Of a stretch of 64,000 nucleotides of DNA, positions 22,763-34,338 are shown piece by piece; position 1 is the stretch's first letter, and every line of letters starts with the position of its first letter. The DNA is taken from the NCBI GenBank assembly GCA_963969345.1, contig OZ017768.1, forward strand, positions 5,790,718 through 5,854,717. The letters run 5' to 3'. Source of the DNA: Turbatrix aceti (Eukaryota > Nematoda > Chromadorea > Rhabditida > Panagrolaimidae). The notes below the pieces were generated by a model that searched no databases, had not been told where the DNA came from, and saw nothing but the letters and a program-made list of their open reading frames with translations. Both the position numbers and the translations under genes were made by a program.

Positions 22763-23677
22763 TCAGAAGGCCTTTGGGGCGTAAGTGAGCATGCCGCCGT
22801 CCACCACCCAGGTGGATCCGGTTGTGTAGGTGTTTGTAGGGTCGGCTAGAAGCAGGATTACGGGGGTCAGTTCTGCGCAGTCGCCGATGCGGCCAAGTGG
22901 CGTGATTTCTTGGAGCAACTTGTTTTGCTAAAATACGAATAAATAATTAACTTTTTTCCGAAAAGCTTTTTTTATTTACTTTTTCTTCTATTTGATCTCG
23001 AACTTCTTTTGGAAAGGCATTTCGCATGTCAGCTCCGATATTCGTTTGAAACGGTCCAGGGTTGATGCTGTTGATGCGGACACCGTCAGCTGCAAACTTG
23101 GGAGCTCGGGTCTTGGTGAGCATGTCCAGGGCGGCTTTTGACATGCCGTAGACTGTTACGAAGTCACCGGTCGCCACAGCTCGGAACGCAGCTACGCTGG
23201 ATACGTTGACGATGTTGCCTTTTGTTTTGACGAGATGGGGATAGGCCAGGTCGATGAGTTGAAAGGGCCTGAAATTATTACAACTTATTCTAACAGTGGC
23301 CTGACTCCCAAAACTCACGCTCGAAGATTAACCGCAAATACGTGGTCAAAGTTCTCAACGCTGTCTGGTGGTACGCCAGCCTTTGCCCCGATGCCGGCGT
23401 TGTTGACGAGAACGTCCAGCTGACCAAACTTGGCAATGGTCTCGTTTATGAGCTTCTCAATAGTTTCTCGCTCCTGGATGAGGCCTCGGATGACGAGATA
23501 CTTTGATTCCGGCACCCCCGCCTGCCGAAGAAGATCCACGGTGGCGGCGATGCGTTCCTCGTTATTGCCATGGACGACCACGGAGGCGCCTTCTTTCGCA
23601 AAGCCGAGCAGCGCACTCTGACCGATGCCTGACGACGATCCCGTTACGATGACAACTCGATCTTCGAAGCGGCCCAT
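22763..23677 (-). CDS. Short-chain dehydrogenase/reductase, tandem copy C (270 aa, one intron fewer)
   Basis: Three exons on the minus strand: 23677-23319, 23268-22980 and 22927-22763. Exon 2 (289 nt) equals exons 2 and 3 of copies A and B fused (94 + 195), so the middle intron is absent while the protein stays collinear. The motifs TGSSSGIG, NNAG, NVSS and YGMSK are intact. It is most like copy B. A CTGATAA motif and a TATA box lie just upstream. Confidence 0.95.
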
Positions 23678-23734
23678 TTTTTACACCAATAACGTTTTTT
23701 ACCTTTGTTGACGCAATGAAGGTTAGGGAACATG

Positions 23735-23750
23735 TTATCAGCCTTTTATA
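23735..23750 (-). promoter_or_regulatory. TATA box and GATA-type site of dehydrogenase copy C
   Basis: TATAAAA (23750-23744) and CTGATAA (23741-23735) on the minus strand, about 60-70 nt upstream of the ATG. The same pairing as in copy A, in a different spacing. Confidence 0.45.
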
Positions 23751-23999
23751 CGCTCGGTTTTGAAGTGTTTTAGTACAAAATGTGTTTTTTTTGTGTCGAA
23801 AAGTCACTGCACAAAATACTATGTTGAAGAGTTTGTGTGCAAATAACTGCAAATAACGGTACATAGATTAAGCTATATGTGTTATCATCATCAAAATTTA
23901 TGTTGTGTGTTGATTTTTAATTCATTCCAATACAAAAGAAATGCGTGCAACAGGGGTCAAATATTCATGCACACATGAACTAAGTCAAATTTTTTTCAG

Positions 24000-25090
24000 C
24001 ATTGAACCTGAAAGAAGATCATCGCCCCATATCGACTTCCCAAATTCTGTTCGATGTCCGCCGAGCTCACGGCATCATAGCCGGCTTCGGCTCTTGGCAA
24101 GCGCCTTTCCTCAGCGCAGCCCGGCAGATTGCTCCCGCCCTTGCCTGTGGCAATGCAATCATTTTCAATCCCAGCAAACTCGCGCCTGTCTCTGCTGTTT
24201 TACTTGTGCAGCTTCTCCAGTTTGCCGGCGTACCTGACGGTCTGGTCGACGTCCTGCAAGGCGGCGAGGCCACAGCAAAGGCGATTCTGCGCTGCCACTC
24301 CGTTCAGCGAGCAGCTCTGCCCACGGGAAGCGTCGTGCATCGACAGGCGCTTCCTTCCGCCGAGCTGGAATCCATCGATGACCTCGGTGCCGTCAGCTGC
24401 ATTGTCCTGGACAACGTTGATTTGGAACTCGCTGCTCGGGAGATCGTGAAAGCTGTGGTGGCTACGAAGGGTCTGGTTCGGGTCTTTGTACACCTGGGAG
24501 TATCTGACTTTCTCGCGGAGACGCTGGTTGAGGTGCTTTCGGGATTGGAAATTGGAGACCCCCTGGAGCAGGTCGCGATAGGCGCTTTTCCTACGAAGGC
24601 CGCCTTCGACGACCTGGCATCTGCCATGCACGACGCTGCCGAGTCTGGCGCCAAAATCGTCATCGACGGCATCCCCTCCAAGCCCCCCGTACCGAAGCAT
24701 ACCGAAGGCTTTTACGCTCTTCCAAGCATCGTAACAGACGTCACACCTTCGATGGACCTGTTCCAGTCGAGCATCAGGGCCCCAGCGATCCTGCTCATCG
24801 ACTTCGACGACGACGACGACATTGCGGCTTTTGCCAACTTTTCGGCGACCCAGCACCCACCCTGGGCTACGTCCATTTTCACGTCTTACCTGAGCCGCGC
24901 GCATGATCTGGTCACGGATCTCTCCGCGAGACACGTTTTTATCAACGCCTTCGAAGACCCGCTCATGCAGAAGCCTTACGGCTCCGCCAGCGACGACGTG
25001 GCCCGTTTTACCACCCACCACACCGTTACGATCAACACTTCGGGTCACCTGGAAGGCGGCTTTCGGACTCACCTTGAACACGACTCTTAA
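24000..25090 (+). CDS. ALDH9-like aldehyde dehydrogenase homologue, catalytically dead and N-terminally short
   Basis: One long exon follows a TTTTTTTCAG acceptor (23990-23999) and runs to TAA at 25088-25090. The stretch GIIAGFGSWQAPF, ALACGNAIIFNPSKLAPVSA, FAGVPDGLVDVLQGG and TGSV aligns with the nucleotide-binding half of aldehyde dehydrogenase family 9. Key residues are gone: where active enzymes have ELGGK (general-base Glu) this has DDLGAVS, and where they have the catalytic Cys in QVCCNGTRV this has KGLVRVFVH. The N-terminal 130 or so residues of a normal ALDH are also missing unless distant exons exist; no good first exon is visible. A weak option is ATG at 23941 with a donor after its next base (ATGC), which would join in frame. 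I infer a pseudoenzyme or a decaying copy; the long open frame and codon bias favour a translated protein. Confidence 0.75.
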
Positions 25091-25220
25091 AAGAATTTTT
25101 AGTTAGCCTTTTTGCATTTTTCTGCCACGATTGCCACTTTTTTCCATACTTGGTGATATTCATCTTGATTTTATGATAGTGTAAATTAGTCCCGATTCAT
25201 TAATTAGCAACACCGAGCCA

Positions 25221-25226
25221 TTTATT
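25221..25226 (-). promoter_or_regulatory. Candidate polyadenylation signal of the DRAM-like gene
   Basis: AATAAA on the minus strand about 250 nt after the stop at 25478, in the convergent spacer with the ALDH-like gene. Confidence 0.4.
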
Positions 25227-25477
25227 AGCAATTATAGGCAACAACCGGAGTGCGTCGCACGCACAGGTGATGGATGGCTAGCGAGGTATCCCGTAGACTG
25301 CGAAGGAGAGGGTCGGGGCGGGACTGCCACTGGCACCCGCAGGAAAAAAGATAGGGGAAGGGGAGTAAAACCGGTGACGTTGTGTGAGTGACTAGGACGG
25401 ACGAGGGAGAGGAAAGAAAAAAGGAGGAACGAAGGCATCTCACGGGGCGGGGTGGGGGGCGGAGTCACCTACAGGTG

Positions 25478-27431
25478 TCACCGCGCGGGATCGACAAAAT
25501 CAGCAGCATCGAGGCCAACTGGCATGTTGGAGCCGTGCAGGGATCTCCTGAAGTCTCCAGCGTCGACTATCTTGATCGCGTTCATAGGCATGCGACCGAG
25601 ACTCGTGCGGTACGGCACAGGGTTAGCGGATTCCACAGAGATGTCGGAGACCGAAGACGCTCGATTGGAGTAATATTTGGCGATTAATCGCAGCTTTGGG
25701 GCGTGGCAGTAAGCGTGGCGAAGTTCAATGGCGAAGCTGAGAATGTATAGCTGGAAGCAGATGGCCATGAGCCACTCGGAGCACGTGCCAACCATGTGTA
25801 ATGAGTAGTTCTGAAATTTAAAGGCAACATGAATTGACTGACTTCTGTGCACGTCAGAAAAAAAAGAATTAATTCGCGTGAATCATTGAAAAAAAATCGT
25901 AAAGAGTGGGTGATACGACCGAGAACGGCCGCGGCCGCTCGAAAATCACTTGAGCCCTGAATTCAATGAATTCTCGGCCCCTTTTTTTCTCAAGTGAAAA
26001 CCAAAAGTGCAAAGAAAAAAATTAATAGACTCGTAATTTCCGATTTTTTTAAAATTCTCACTGGTCAGGTGAGCGCGCGCCCGGTTACGAGCATTTTCCC
26101 ACGCTTAGGACTCACCTTTTCGCTTCCTGTCCATTTGTGTAATCTGCCGTTTGCGTCATTTTCATGCTTTCCGAGGATGGCGCCAAAGACGATCGCTGAA
26201 ATGAAATCAAATGATGACTGGTCATTAAAGATCAGATTGCAACAAGTCACAAAACGAGTCAATTAATTAGTTGATAAATTAATCAATTAACTAATTACTA
26301 ATTAATTAATTAGCGACCAGACAATTATATGTAACCTGATTCGATTCAACGATTCAAAACTCACTTGAAAAGAAAAAAATGGTAGACGCCATGCAGAGCA
26401 GACACCGGAAGTGCGAAACAATGGGCTTGGCGAGCTTCGGATTCATCATGTAACTGAAGACCGTCTGCGCCCACGCGTACACCAGACCGCAGCCGAACGC
26501 TAGGAACGCTCCGAAGTAGTGGACAGCGAGGACGTTGGTTTCCTGGAAGTTGGCAACCATCGAGACGCCGAAAGCAGCCAGGTAGCCCAGCGTGAGGATG
26601 GCTGTGTTGATGCATCGCCAGTTACCTTTCTGAAACAATGACAGCCTGTGAATTTATGTGATGGCAAAAAAAAACAACAACCACGACCAACGTACTATGT
26701 TGTGCTGATGCCAGTAGAACTCCACTATCTGTCGGTGTCGTACGTAGACACTGCAGGCTACTGAAAGGGTTTCGGGTTAACTAACAGAAAAAAATTGATT
26801 TTGATTCCTTTCCTGGAAGTTTCACTCTCGCGAGACAGAAATAATTATTTTAAAAAAATCCTCCTACGAAGCCGTTTATGGATTTTTTCTCACTGTTCAA
26901 ATTATTCTTCTTACAAAAAAATGTGTGATTTTTATGGCCTATATTTGTTTTTGAAAATCACAGAACGATCACAGATGAGAGCATCCCGGCCATCAAAGAG
27001 TGCACGCTCTTCAGGGCCAATCACTTCGGGAACAAAAATTATGCATAAATTATAAATACAAATCCGACTCTTGTCTAACAGAACTTTCGTCATCGTAGTT
27101 CGAAAACACGCGTTTGAAAATATTTATTATGATCAGACTCAAAAAATGTGCTCCAAAAAAAGACTGAAATGCCATTAAAAAAAACTCACAAAACAGCGCC
27201 GCCATATTCAGCAACTGTCCAAAAACGCATGATTCCGGCGGATAAGTGCCGCTGTCACTGATATAAGGCCAGAATGCCGAAACGTGGTGATTGGCCGTGG
27301 CTATGGCATACCTAAAATCCGGTCTGTTATTAAACCAGAGCCCGGGGGGCACACGCTTACGAGGCAAGAAAAGCCGAGCAGCTGAATGCGAAGGCGAGGA
27401 ACGGAATCACCCATACTCTCTTGAGACCCAT
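25478..27431 (-). CDS. DRAM/TMEM150 (FRAG1-like) membrane protein
   Basis: Six exons on the minus strand, 27431-27361, 27311-27190, 26760-26696, 26629-26365, 26195-26116 and 25810-25478, keep one frame through all junctions and give 311 residues. It begins with a hydrophobic helix (VWVIPFLAFAFSCSAFLAS), then VSAFWPYISDSGTYPPESCVFG, the family signature of damage-regulated autophagy modulators and TMEM150 proteins. VANFQETNVLAVHYFGAFLAFG and LHKWTGSEKNYSLHMVGTCSEW also match family landmarks. Known members have six membrane helices and act at lysosomes (DRAM) or the plasma membrane (TMEM150). DRAM2-like is the nearest call; the subfamily is uncertain. The Ser-containing C-terminal tail after the last helix is not conserved. 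Confidence 0.88.
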
Positions 27432-30400
27432 TTTTCGCCTCTCGTGTTGCCTGCAATGGACTGTTTTAGTGCAATTTCGATCTTGATGTCAGCAGGCGGG
27501 ACTGTGGCGGTGGCGGTGATAACGATCCTGTGCGGGCTTTGCGGGTCACCTCGCGTCACGGGAATGAATTCATCCACGTTATACATAATAGTGATAGCAC
27601 CACGGGTGCAAGCAAATCAGTCGAAACAGTCGAAACACAAAAGACGCGTATCAGACTCAAAGAGGGGTTGGAGAGAAAAAAGAAAGAACACTGAAGAAAG
27701 TACAAGCGAGCCTTGTAATAATCTGAATACCACCAAAAGGAGACATGTGAGAGGAAGAAAATACAAGTCAGTCGACCACAGGGCAAACACGGTGAAACAA
27801 TTGGCCCCAGGTCCGCTGGGGGCTACGTCATGCAATTGGGGTTGGTTGCCTCACGGGCCTTTCTCCTTCCATTGTTTTTGTCCTGTCCGGTACACCCCTC
27901 TTGCCTTTGTTGCACCCTTCATGGCTCACCGGCATAAACCCCAGATCGACGCGCCCCTCCTCCGAGCTTTCTTTTCCGTCTTGAGCAAACCGGAAGCCGG
28001 TCCTCCCTCCCTCGCCTGAGGCAGGGTAAACAGAATTATGGATTTTTTATTGTCACGTATGTATTATAGATAAATCAAGCCTTTCTTTGATGTATCAACA
28101 ATGAAGGGAGGCCTCACCGACAACCCGGGGGTTGAATTTAGCAAACAGAGGAAATTGACAATTAAAAAGTTAACAATTAACACACGTCGACTTATTTTTC
28201 CTCCATGCGTTGCGATAAGTATGTATGTATGTAGGACGACCGTAAAAAAGTGCTGTGGGATCACGGAAAGCGCCGGGGTAGAAAAGAGACTACGATTGTG
28301 TCACACACACCTAACTTTTACGATCAAAGAGGTGAGAGCGACGTGCGAATCTCCAAGGCTGTTGCACGGGGAAACGGCAGAAACCCGTCTGTGCCCAGAC
28401 CCTCCTAAAATGACCGTAGCTTTTGACACGTCTTTCCTAGGGCAGATGAAACCTGAAGAATCCAGGTGAGTTATCAGCTGTGCACCATTCGTTCTCCGAA
28501 CTGTCTGGAGATAACTGCGGGCGCAAAAAAAACCAAAAACGACGGTTGACGCAAGCGAAAAAAAGAGACGAGATAAAAATCAACCAGGGCAAAACCTCTC
28601 GCTTTTTTTTGCTTTCAAAAAAAAGTGAAACGCGCAAAAACGGCGGCGCGGCGGCACTTGAGACGAAACTGATCTCAAAGGAGTGAAAGTGGGTATCTTG
28701 TAGATATGCGTTGACATGAGTGAACGCCCGCGGGCACGTCGGGGTCGGTGGAGTGTGATTAGATGATTCAGAGAGCAGAGGACATGCTCCGGCGATCGCT
28801 GACTCACTGTACAAGCTCCGGGTTTGCAGGGTGCGCCTCTACGTACTATAGTACTCGACGAGGAAGTCCCCAACCACGCCTAGGCTTGCCTACGTGGGTT
28901 GGGAAGTCATCATCTGGGTGCGCAAACGTGCGCTACAAAAAACCTGCAAAAAGTGCCTCAAGCACGGAAGAGACTCTCGCTGAACGCCAAAAAAATATAA
29001 CTATGTTCCCTGAAGCGTTTTTAACGAAAAACTTAGCCAGGAGACGTTTCCTGATGCGTGAGTAAGCGTGCAAACAATGGTTTTGTGGCCGGGCTTTGCG
29101 TGGTCACAAAAGCTTATTTGAGCTGTTTTCCAAACTTTGGAGAAACAATGGGGGCTGCAATCACGAAATTTGTCATTTTGGGGTGTTATACGATTCTCGA
29201 AGCTGTTATACATTCGATTTTGCTCCTGTCACAAAGATTACTGATCCATGCGTGAATTCATTCAATAGATTCGAAAACCCCGGAGATAGCCATCAAGAAC
29301 GTCAGAGAGACCCGTCACAGCGGCGACACGCAACTCTGTGTAACTCCAGAATTGCCCGACTTGTCAGGATCCCGCCAACTTTTCTGGTTACCGAAATATT
29401 TACCTATTTAGAAAGCAAAGCGAGGTCGGCGGTCGACAGTCGGCAATTCAAATAAATGCAACACAACAGAGGAGTTTCTAAACGCGACAGCGCTACCGCC
29501 TAAGCCTCGCGAGCGCCCTCGAGTGCGTGACGACCAGCTGCCCTGCCCTGCGGTGATCGCAGCACCATCCAGCCAGTCAGCCAGCCGGTCATGGTCAGTG
29601 CGCAGTTTTTGAACACAATATATTTAGATCAGGGCGTGTCTCTAGAAGACAAGACTCGATTGCGCATTGCATTATGTATACTATTGTTCGATAACGATGG
29701 GACGAAACGGTCGTTGTTGTTGGCAGGCTATCAAACCAACCATGATTTTCAGGAAATGTGCAGACACAGGTGAGCCAGAACAAGACAACCGTCGATGCAA
29801 GAGCAAAACCTTTTTACGCAGCTGCAAACAATGAAAAGGAAAGAATGAATGAAAGCGAAGGTGGTAAACTGAGGAGGAGGCGTTCGGCTGAGGGAGTGCC
29901 GATACCATCTCTCCTGTCTCTCCTGCCTGCCTGACGCCCTGGAATGGGTCTTGTCAGCCTGGAAAGGGGGTAATACTTCCTGACAGCCCCGTTCACTTCC
30001 TAAAAACGAACAACACAGACACTTCTAAGATTCAAGTTCCAAAAAAACCCAAAACATCGCCGTCTGATTTCAACTTTACCAAAGCGCACCGTTCATTGTT
30101 CTACACCACCATTTCCCCACGCGCCGGTGATATGGCCGTGTTGTTTTCGTGTGCGGTCGACGAAAAAAAATCATCAACAGGAAACCTGAAATTCGTGAGA
30201 CACTGCGGGAGATCACAGAAGTCGTCCGACGCGCAGACCGACGTTCAATCTCCGATTCCTTGCAAGAGCTGATTTTTATGAAGTTGTTTCCTATTTTTAG
30301 TAAAAAAAACAAGGATGCAGAGATATTCGAAAACAAACTTGGGCTCCTACCCGCACTCGCATGAGAATCATAACGGAATCATAACGGAATTATAAGGCTT

Positions 30401-33400
30401 TGCACGCTAATGTGTTTTATTGTGATTCATTCGCACGCATGTAATTCATTGTGATCCGCAGCTCTAATTTAGTAATTGTTTTTTGCTGAATTTTGAATGC
30501 GAATAAAGGGGAAAATAGCTTAGATTTTTTTGCACTTCATTGTGATTCTTCATTTTCATTGTGCGTCTCATTTGATTCTAGCCGCCTTATAATTCCGTTA
30601 TGATTCCGTTATGATTCTCATGCGAGTGCGGGTAGTCGGTGTTCAACAACTTTGAAAAAAAATGTTTCTGTCTACTGTGGCCTTCGTTCGGTCTTTAACC
30701 TTGAAAATATTATACATAATATTATGCCTACTGGGGTTATTGATAAAATGCGTGAATCACGAAAACCACACGCATCGATGACACACGGTGTTATTGTTAT
30801 TAAAAAGGGCAACCGAGTTCAGAAGATGCAAGTTTATTGTTTATTGGAACCAGAAACTGCATGGCAGAATAAAAAACACTTTCTGAAGAATGTGAACGTG
30901 CTCGGCCTCCGGTGCCCCTAGCAGCTTGATGAATCACGATAAAAAAAGAAAAGAAAAATAGATCCAGCACGTTTCGGCGATGTGAACTGAACGCTCATCT
31001 ACCGTAATAAACAGACGAGGCACGCTTCTGCAACGTCACGTCTCGTCAGAACCCGTTTGTAGCCGTGCATGCGAATACGATCGCGATCGTGTGTCCCGCC
31101 CTGGAGCTGAGGCAATCAGGGAAAAGTCAGAGAGTCACGCGAGCTTCTTTCCATCCATCACAATCCCCTTCCCATTCTTTTTTTGGACACTGCTACCGGC
31201 AGCAGGGCAGCAGAAACGGGCGGTGAGTAAAGAACGAGAAAGAACGACCACCGAGAGGGGATGATGGGCTGACAGGCAAAACGAAACCGGTGTGACACGG
31301 AAGTGAGACAGAACAGGTGAAGAAGACATGAACAGTGCAACGCTGTGTTCTCGAAAGCGAAGAATTTCACGCTTTGGCAAGAAGAAAGGTGAGTTGTCCA
31401 AAAGTGGAGAGGTACTAGGTGATGACCTCTTCTTCCTCTTCTTGGCCAGATGCACTCTGCAGGACAACGGACAAGGACAGGAAAGAAAAACTGCAGAGGA
31501 AAAGACAAAAAAACATTTGTCTTAATTAGATTATCCACAAACGCTTCGTTCTTGAAATTCATCGGCGAAATAAAAGGTTCGCGTTTAATTTGTGGCTCCC
31601 ATTAGAGATAAATTGAGCTTAAAAATCACAAAACTGAGAATTTTAGCTCGTCGAGAGAGCAATGAAGGCAATTTGAGGTCAAAAAAGTGAATACAGCAAC
31701 GTTCTCGTCACTCAAAACGCTTTTTAAACCCATTTTTGTAAAACATCTTTGAACACTTGTGCCCAGTTCAAGGTAACGTGGAGCTCGACTGTGACAATGA
31801 AAATGTTCGCTTGGACGATCCAAACTTGAAAAACGTCACCAGGCCCCTGCTGGCACCATTTAGAGGCAAAAAAACACTATTACAAGCGGCATGAAGTCAA
31901 TAAAATGCTTTTTCTCGGGGTTCGGCACAAATTTTGACTACTACCTGATAATCGTTTTTTTTTCTTTTGAAGGACGCATGCACTCAAGGAGAGCAATTTG
32001 TCATCTTCCGGAATTCTCCCCGAGGCCAAGCAATTTTGGACATGCAAAAAAAATTGTGCAAAAAAACTAGGAGTCCAGAAATCGTAGGTTTCTGGATGGA
32101 CTTTTGGGCTGATGAGCATTGGCTGCACACCCGTCGATCGTAACTCACACTCGCTAATCGCCGTCGCCCAAAAAACACGCCGCAAGAGTGTAAACACAGC
32201 ATTAATCTCCATGTCATCGCGGCGATCGCCGTCGTCCCCCCGTTGCATAGCCTCCGGCTCTGTTCTCCTACGTCCAGCTGTCTCTGCTGGAGTTTTTGTT
32301 TAGTCCCAGTATGAAAAATGATCTTTTTTTGCCAGTGGAAGGGGAAGAGGGACGAAGCGAGTGATCACGGAGCAAGGAGCAAGGAGCACCGAGGTCACCC
32401 CCGTGCTTGCTTGCTTGCAACAACGCGGGTGGAACTCAAAAAATCAAACTCGACCAAATAGTAAATAAATTCCAGAGGACAGGGGTGTTTGAAACGACGA
32501 CTGACAGATGACTGCCGACCCTGCTGCTGACATCATCACACGCAGGGGGCAGGGCAGGTTCACTCCTCGGAGGCAAAAATTTGTTTGCAGCGCGATCTCT
32601 TGTGTTTGTTTCACCCCCGAGCAGGTTTGACAGGGGTCCTTCTTTCAATTTGCGTCGCATCACAGAAATCGAACGAAAGGGAGAACCGAGCGTTCCTGAT
32701 CCATTCCGACGAGACTAATCACTATTTTTAATTTTAGTTTCATTTTTAATTTTTATGATTTTTTTTGAGTGTGCACGCTAATTGCCGGCTAAATACATAG
32801 AAACGAAGGCACTCGAGCGAGCACGGTGTTTTGCAAGAAACAAGACGTGTTTCTGCAAATTTGTGAGTGCGGGCAAACTCGACGACATCTTTTCAGGCGG
32901 TCGGGGGTCTTGATGACACGAATCCGGTTTTTTCCCACCCAAAAAGGAATGGAAAGGAAAGAAAAGGAAAGGAAAGGCCGTCGACCGACGGCCTCCAGCT
33001 GACGCCCTTCTCCCGGCAAGACCAGCCAGGCAGGCCGGAGCGGCACGACGCGATAATGGCACCAGATGGCTTTCGCCCTCGGGTCCCGGCTGGCTGCCGT
33101 GCTCACAGCTGCTCTCACCGGAAGAAGATCGGAGGCTGACCGTGTACGTACATACTACCTACGTATGTACGTGAAACTGATACCCCCATGCCGATCCGAT
33201 CACATCGATGGCAACAGCTGTTCGTGTCGGGACACCCGTTCAGCTTGCAAACAATAAAAAATAACTAACTACTCGCAAAACAAACAGATAAATTTTCAAA
33301 TGAACACAATTGAAAAATTTTTTAGTCAGTAGAAAAAAAAAGAATGGCAACATGGTTTCTCGAGATTTTACTGGTTAGTCAGTCAGTTTTTACGATGACA

Positions 33401-34338
33401 GTAAAATCCTTTGAACAGCCGCTGCTAAAAAAACAACATGCCGGTTGGTAGCCGCGAATGGGTCATGCCATAAATTTGACTGAAGATGATGGGGCAAAGA
33501 ATGGACCTGCTGGATGATCCCAGAGGCCGTCAACTGGACTATTTTTAATCCAAACGGATTTTGAGAGGGAAATTTGAGAAATCTTCCCCCGCAGATCGAC
33601 TACGGCCGACTCCAACACCCAGACTGATTTAAAAGGCGTGCAGTAGGCTCATCAGAAAATTCCAAAAATGCAACAAATCGCGCAGTCAGGGTGCAGCCCA
33701 TGCACGCACACGCGCGCGCGCGCAACAACCTATGTAATATCGTGTCTTACATGCTTTATTCGTCTGAATCACCGGGTCTTGTGATGACGTCACAGATCAG
33801 ACAGCTGGAATGCGGATGGAATGGATAACCGTTGCGCGGAAGAGACAGACTACAGCCAAGAAGGATATCCGCGTTGTCTCCACGACCAACGTCATCAGAG
33901 CGAGTTGCAGGTCTCTTACATACGTGCAAATCACTGGAAAGTCACTAATTAACTAAATAACTGGCGGCTGTAAAACTCAAATCAGATCTGACGAGCAGCC
34001 ATCAGAATTTGACAATTCAAATGCCGCCAGCTGTAGAAAAATCCTTTGTTCGTGATCTGCCCTCCTCCATGTGCCCTTTCCCCCCTCGCCCACCCTTTAC
34101 ATTTTGAATCCAGCCTTTATCGAAGACAAAACGCACAAAACGAATAATGCCAAAATCCAAAAAAGAAAAAAAAATTATTTGTAAGTAGGCAAAATGCGGG
34201 GGTTGAAAGATAGCTGTATATCAGGAGGCAAGTACGACTTGAACGTAGTCAGTCCGCCGAGGTTATGACTTAGATACATATTAACACGCATCGATGAGTA
34301 GAGAATTCTTTCTGGCTATTGCGGGCATGTTGGTTGGG
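27432..34338. other. 7 kb gene-poor stretch
   Basis: No coding exon could be supported; the open frames here are short or lie antisense to the DRAM-like gene and lack coding character. One MITE (30350-30632) is clear. Other parts are mixed AT-rich and purine-rich DNA, with a CA/CG alternating tract near 33705-33724. Non-coding RNA or regulatory elements cannot be excluded by eye. Confidence 0.45.
30350..30632. mobile_element. MITE with 50-bp terminal inverted repeats and TA duplication
   Basis: The ends are inverted copies of about 50 bp starting CCCGCACTCGCATGAGAATC and continuing with two ATAACGGAAT words. TA flanks both sides (30348-30349 and 30633-30634), as in Tc1/mariner- or PIF-type MITEs. 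The 180-nt core has no open frame and contains repeated CATTGTGATTC-like words. No transposase is present, so it is non-autonomous. Confidence 0.85.

Noticed and set aside
24200..25081. 293-codon minus-strand frame
   Set aside because: It is the antisense shadow of the ALDH-like exon; the plus frame carries the family motifs.
27291..28019. 242-codon open frame on the plus strand
   Set aside because: It runs antisense through the first exons of the DRAM-like gene and then through low-complexity DNA; no motif.
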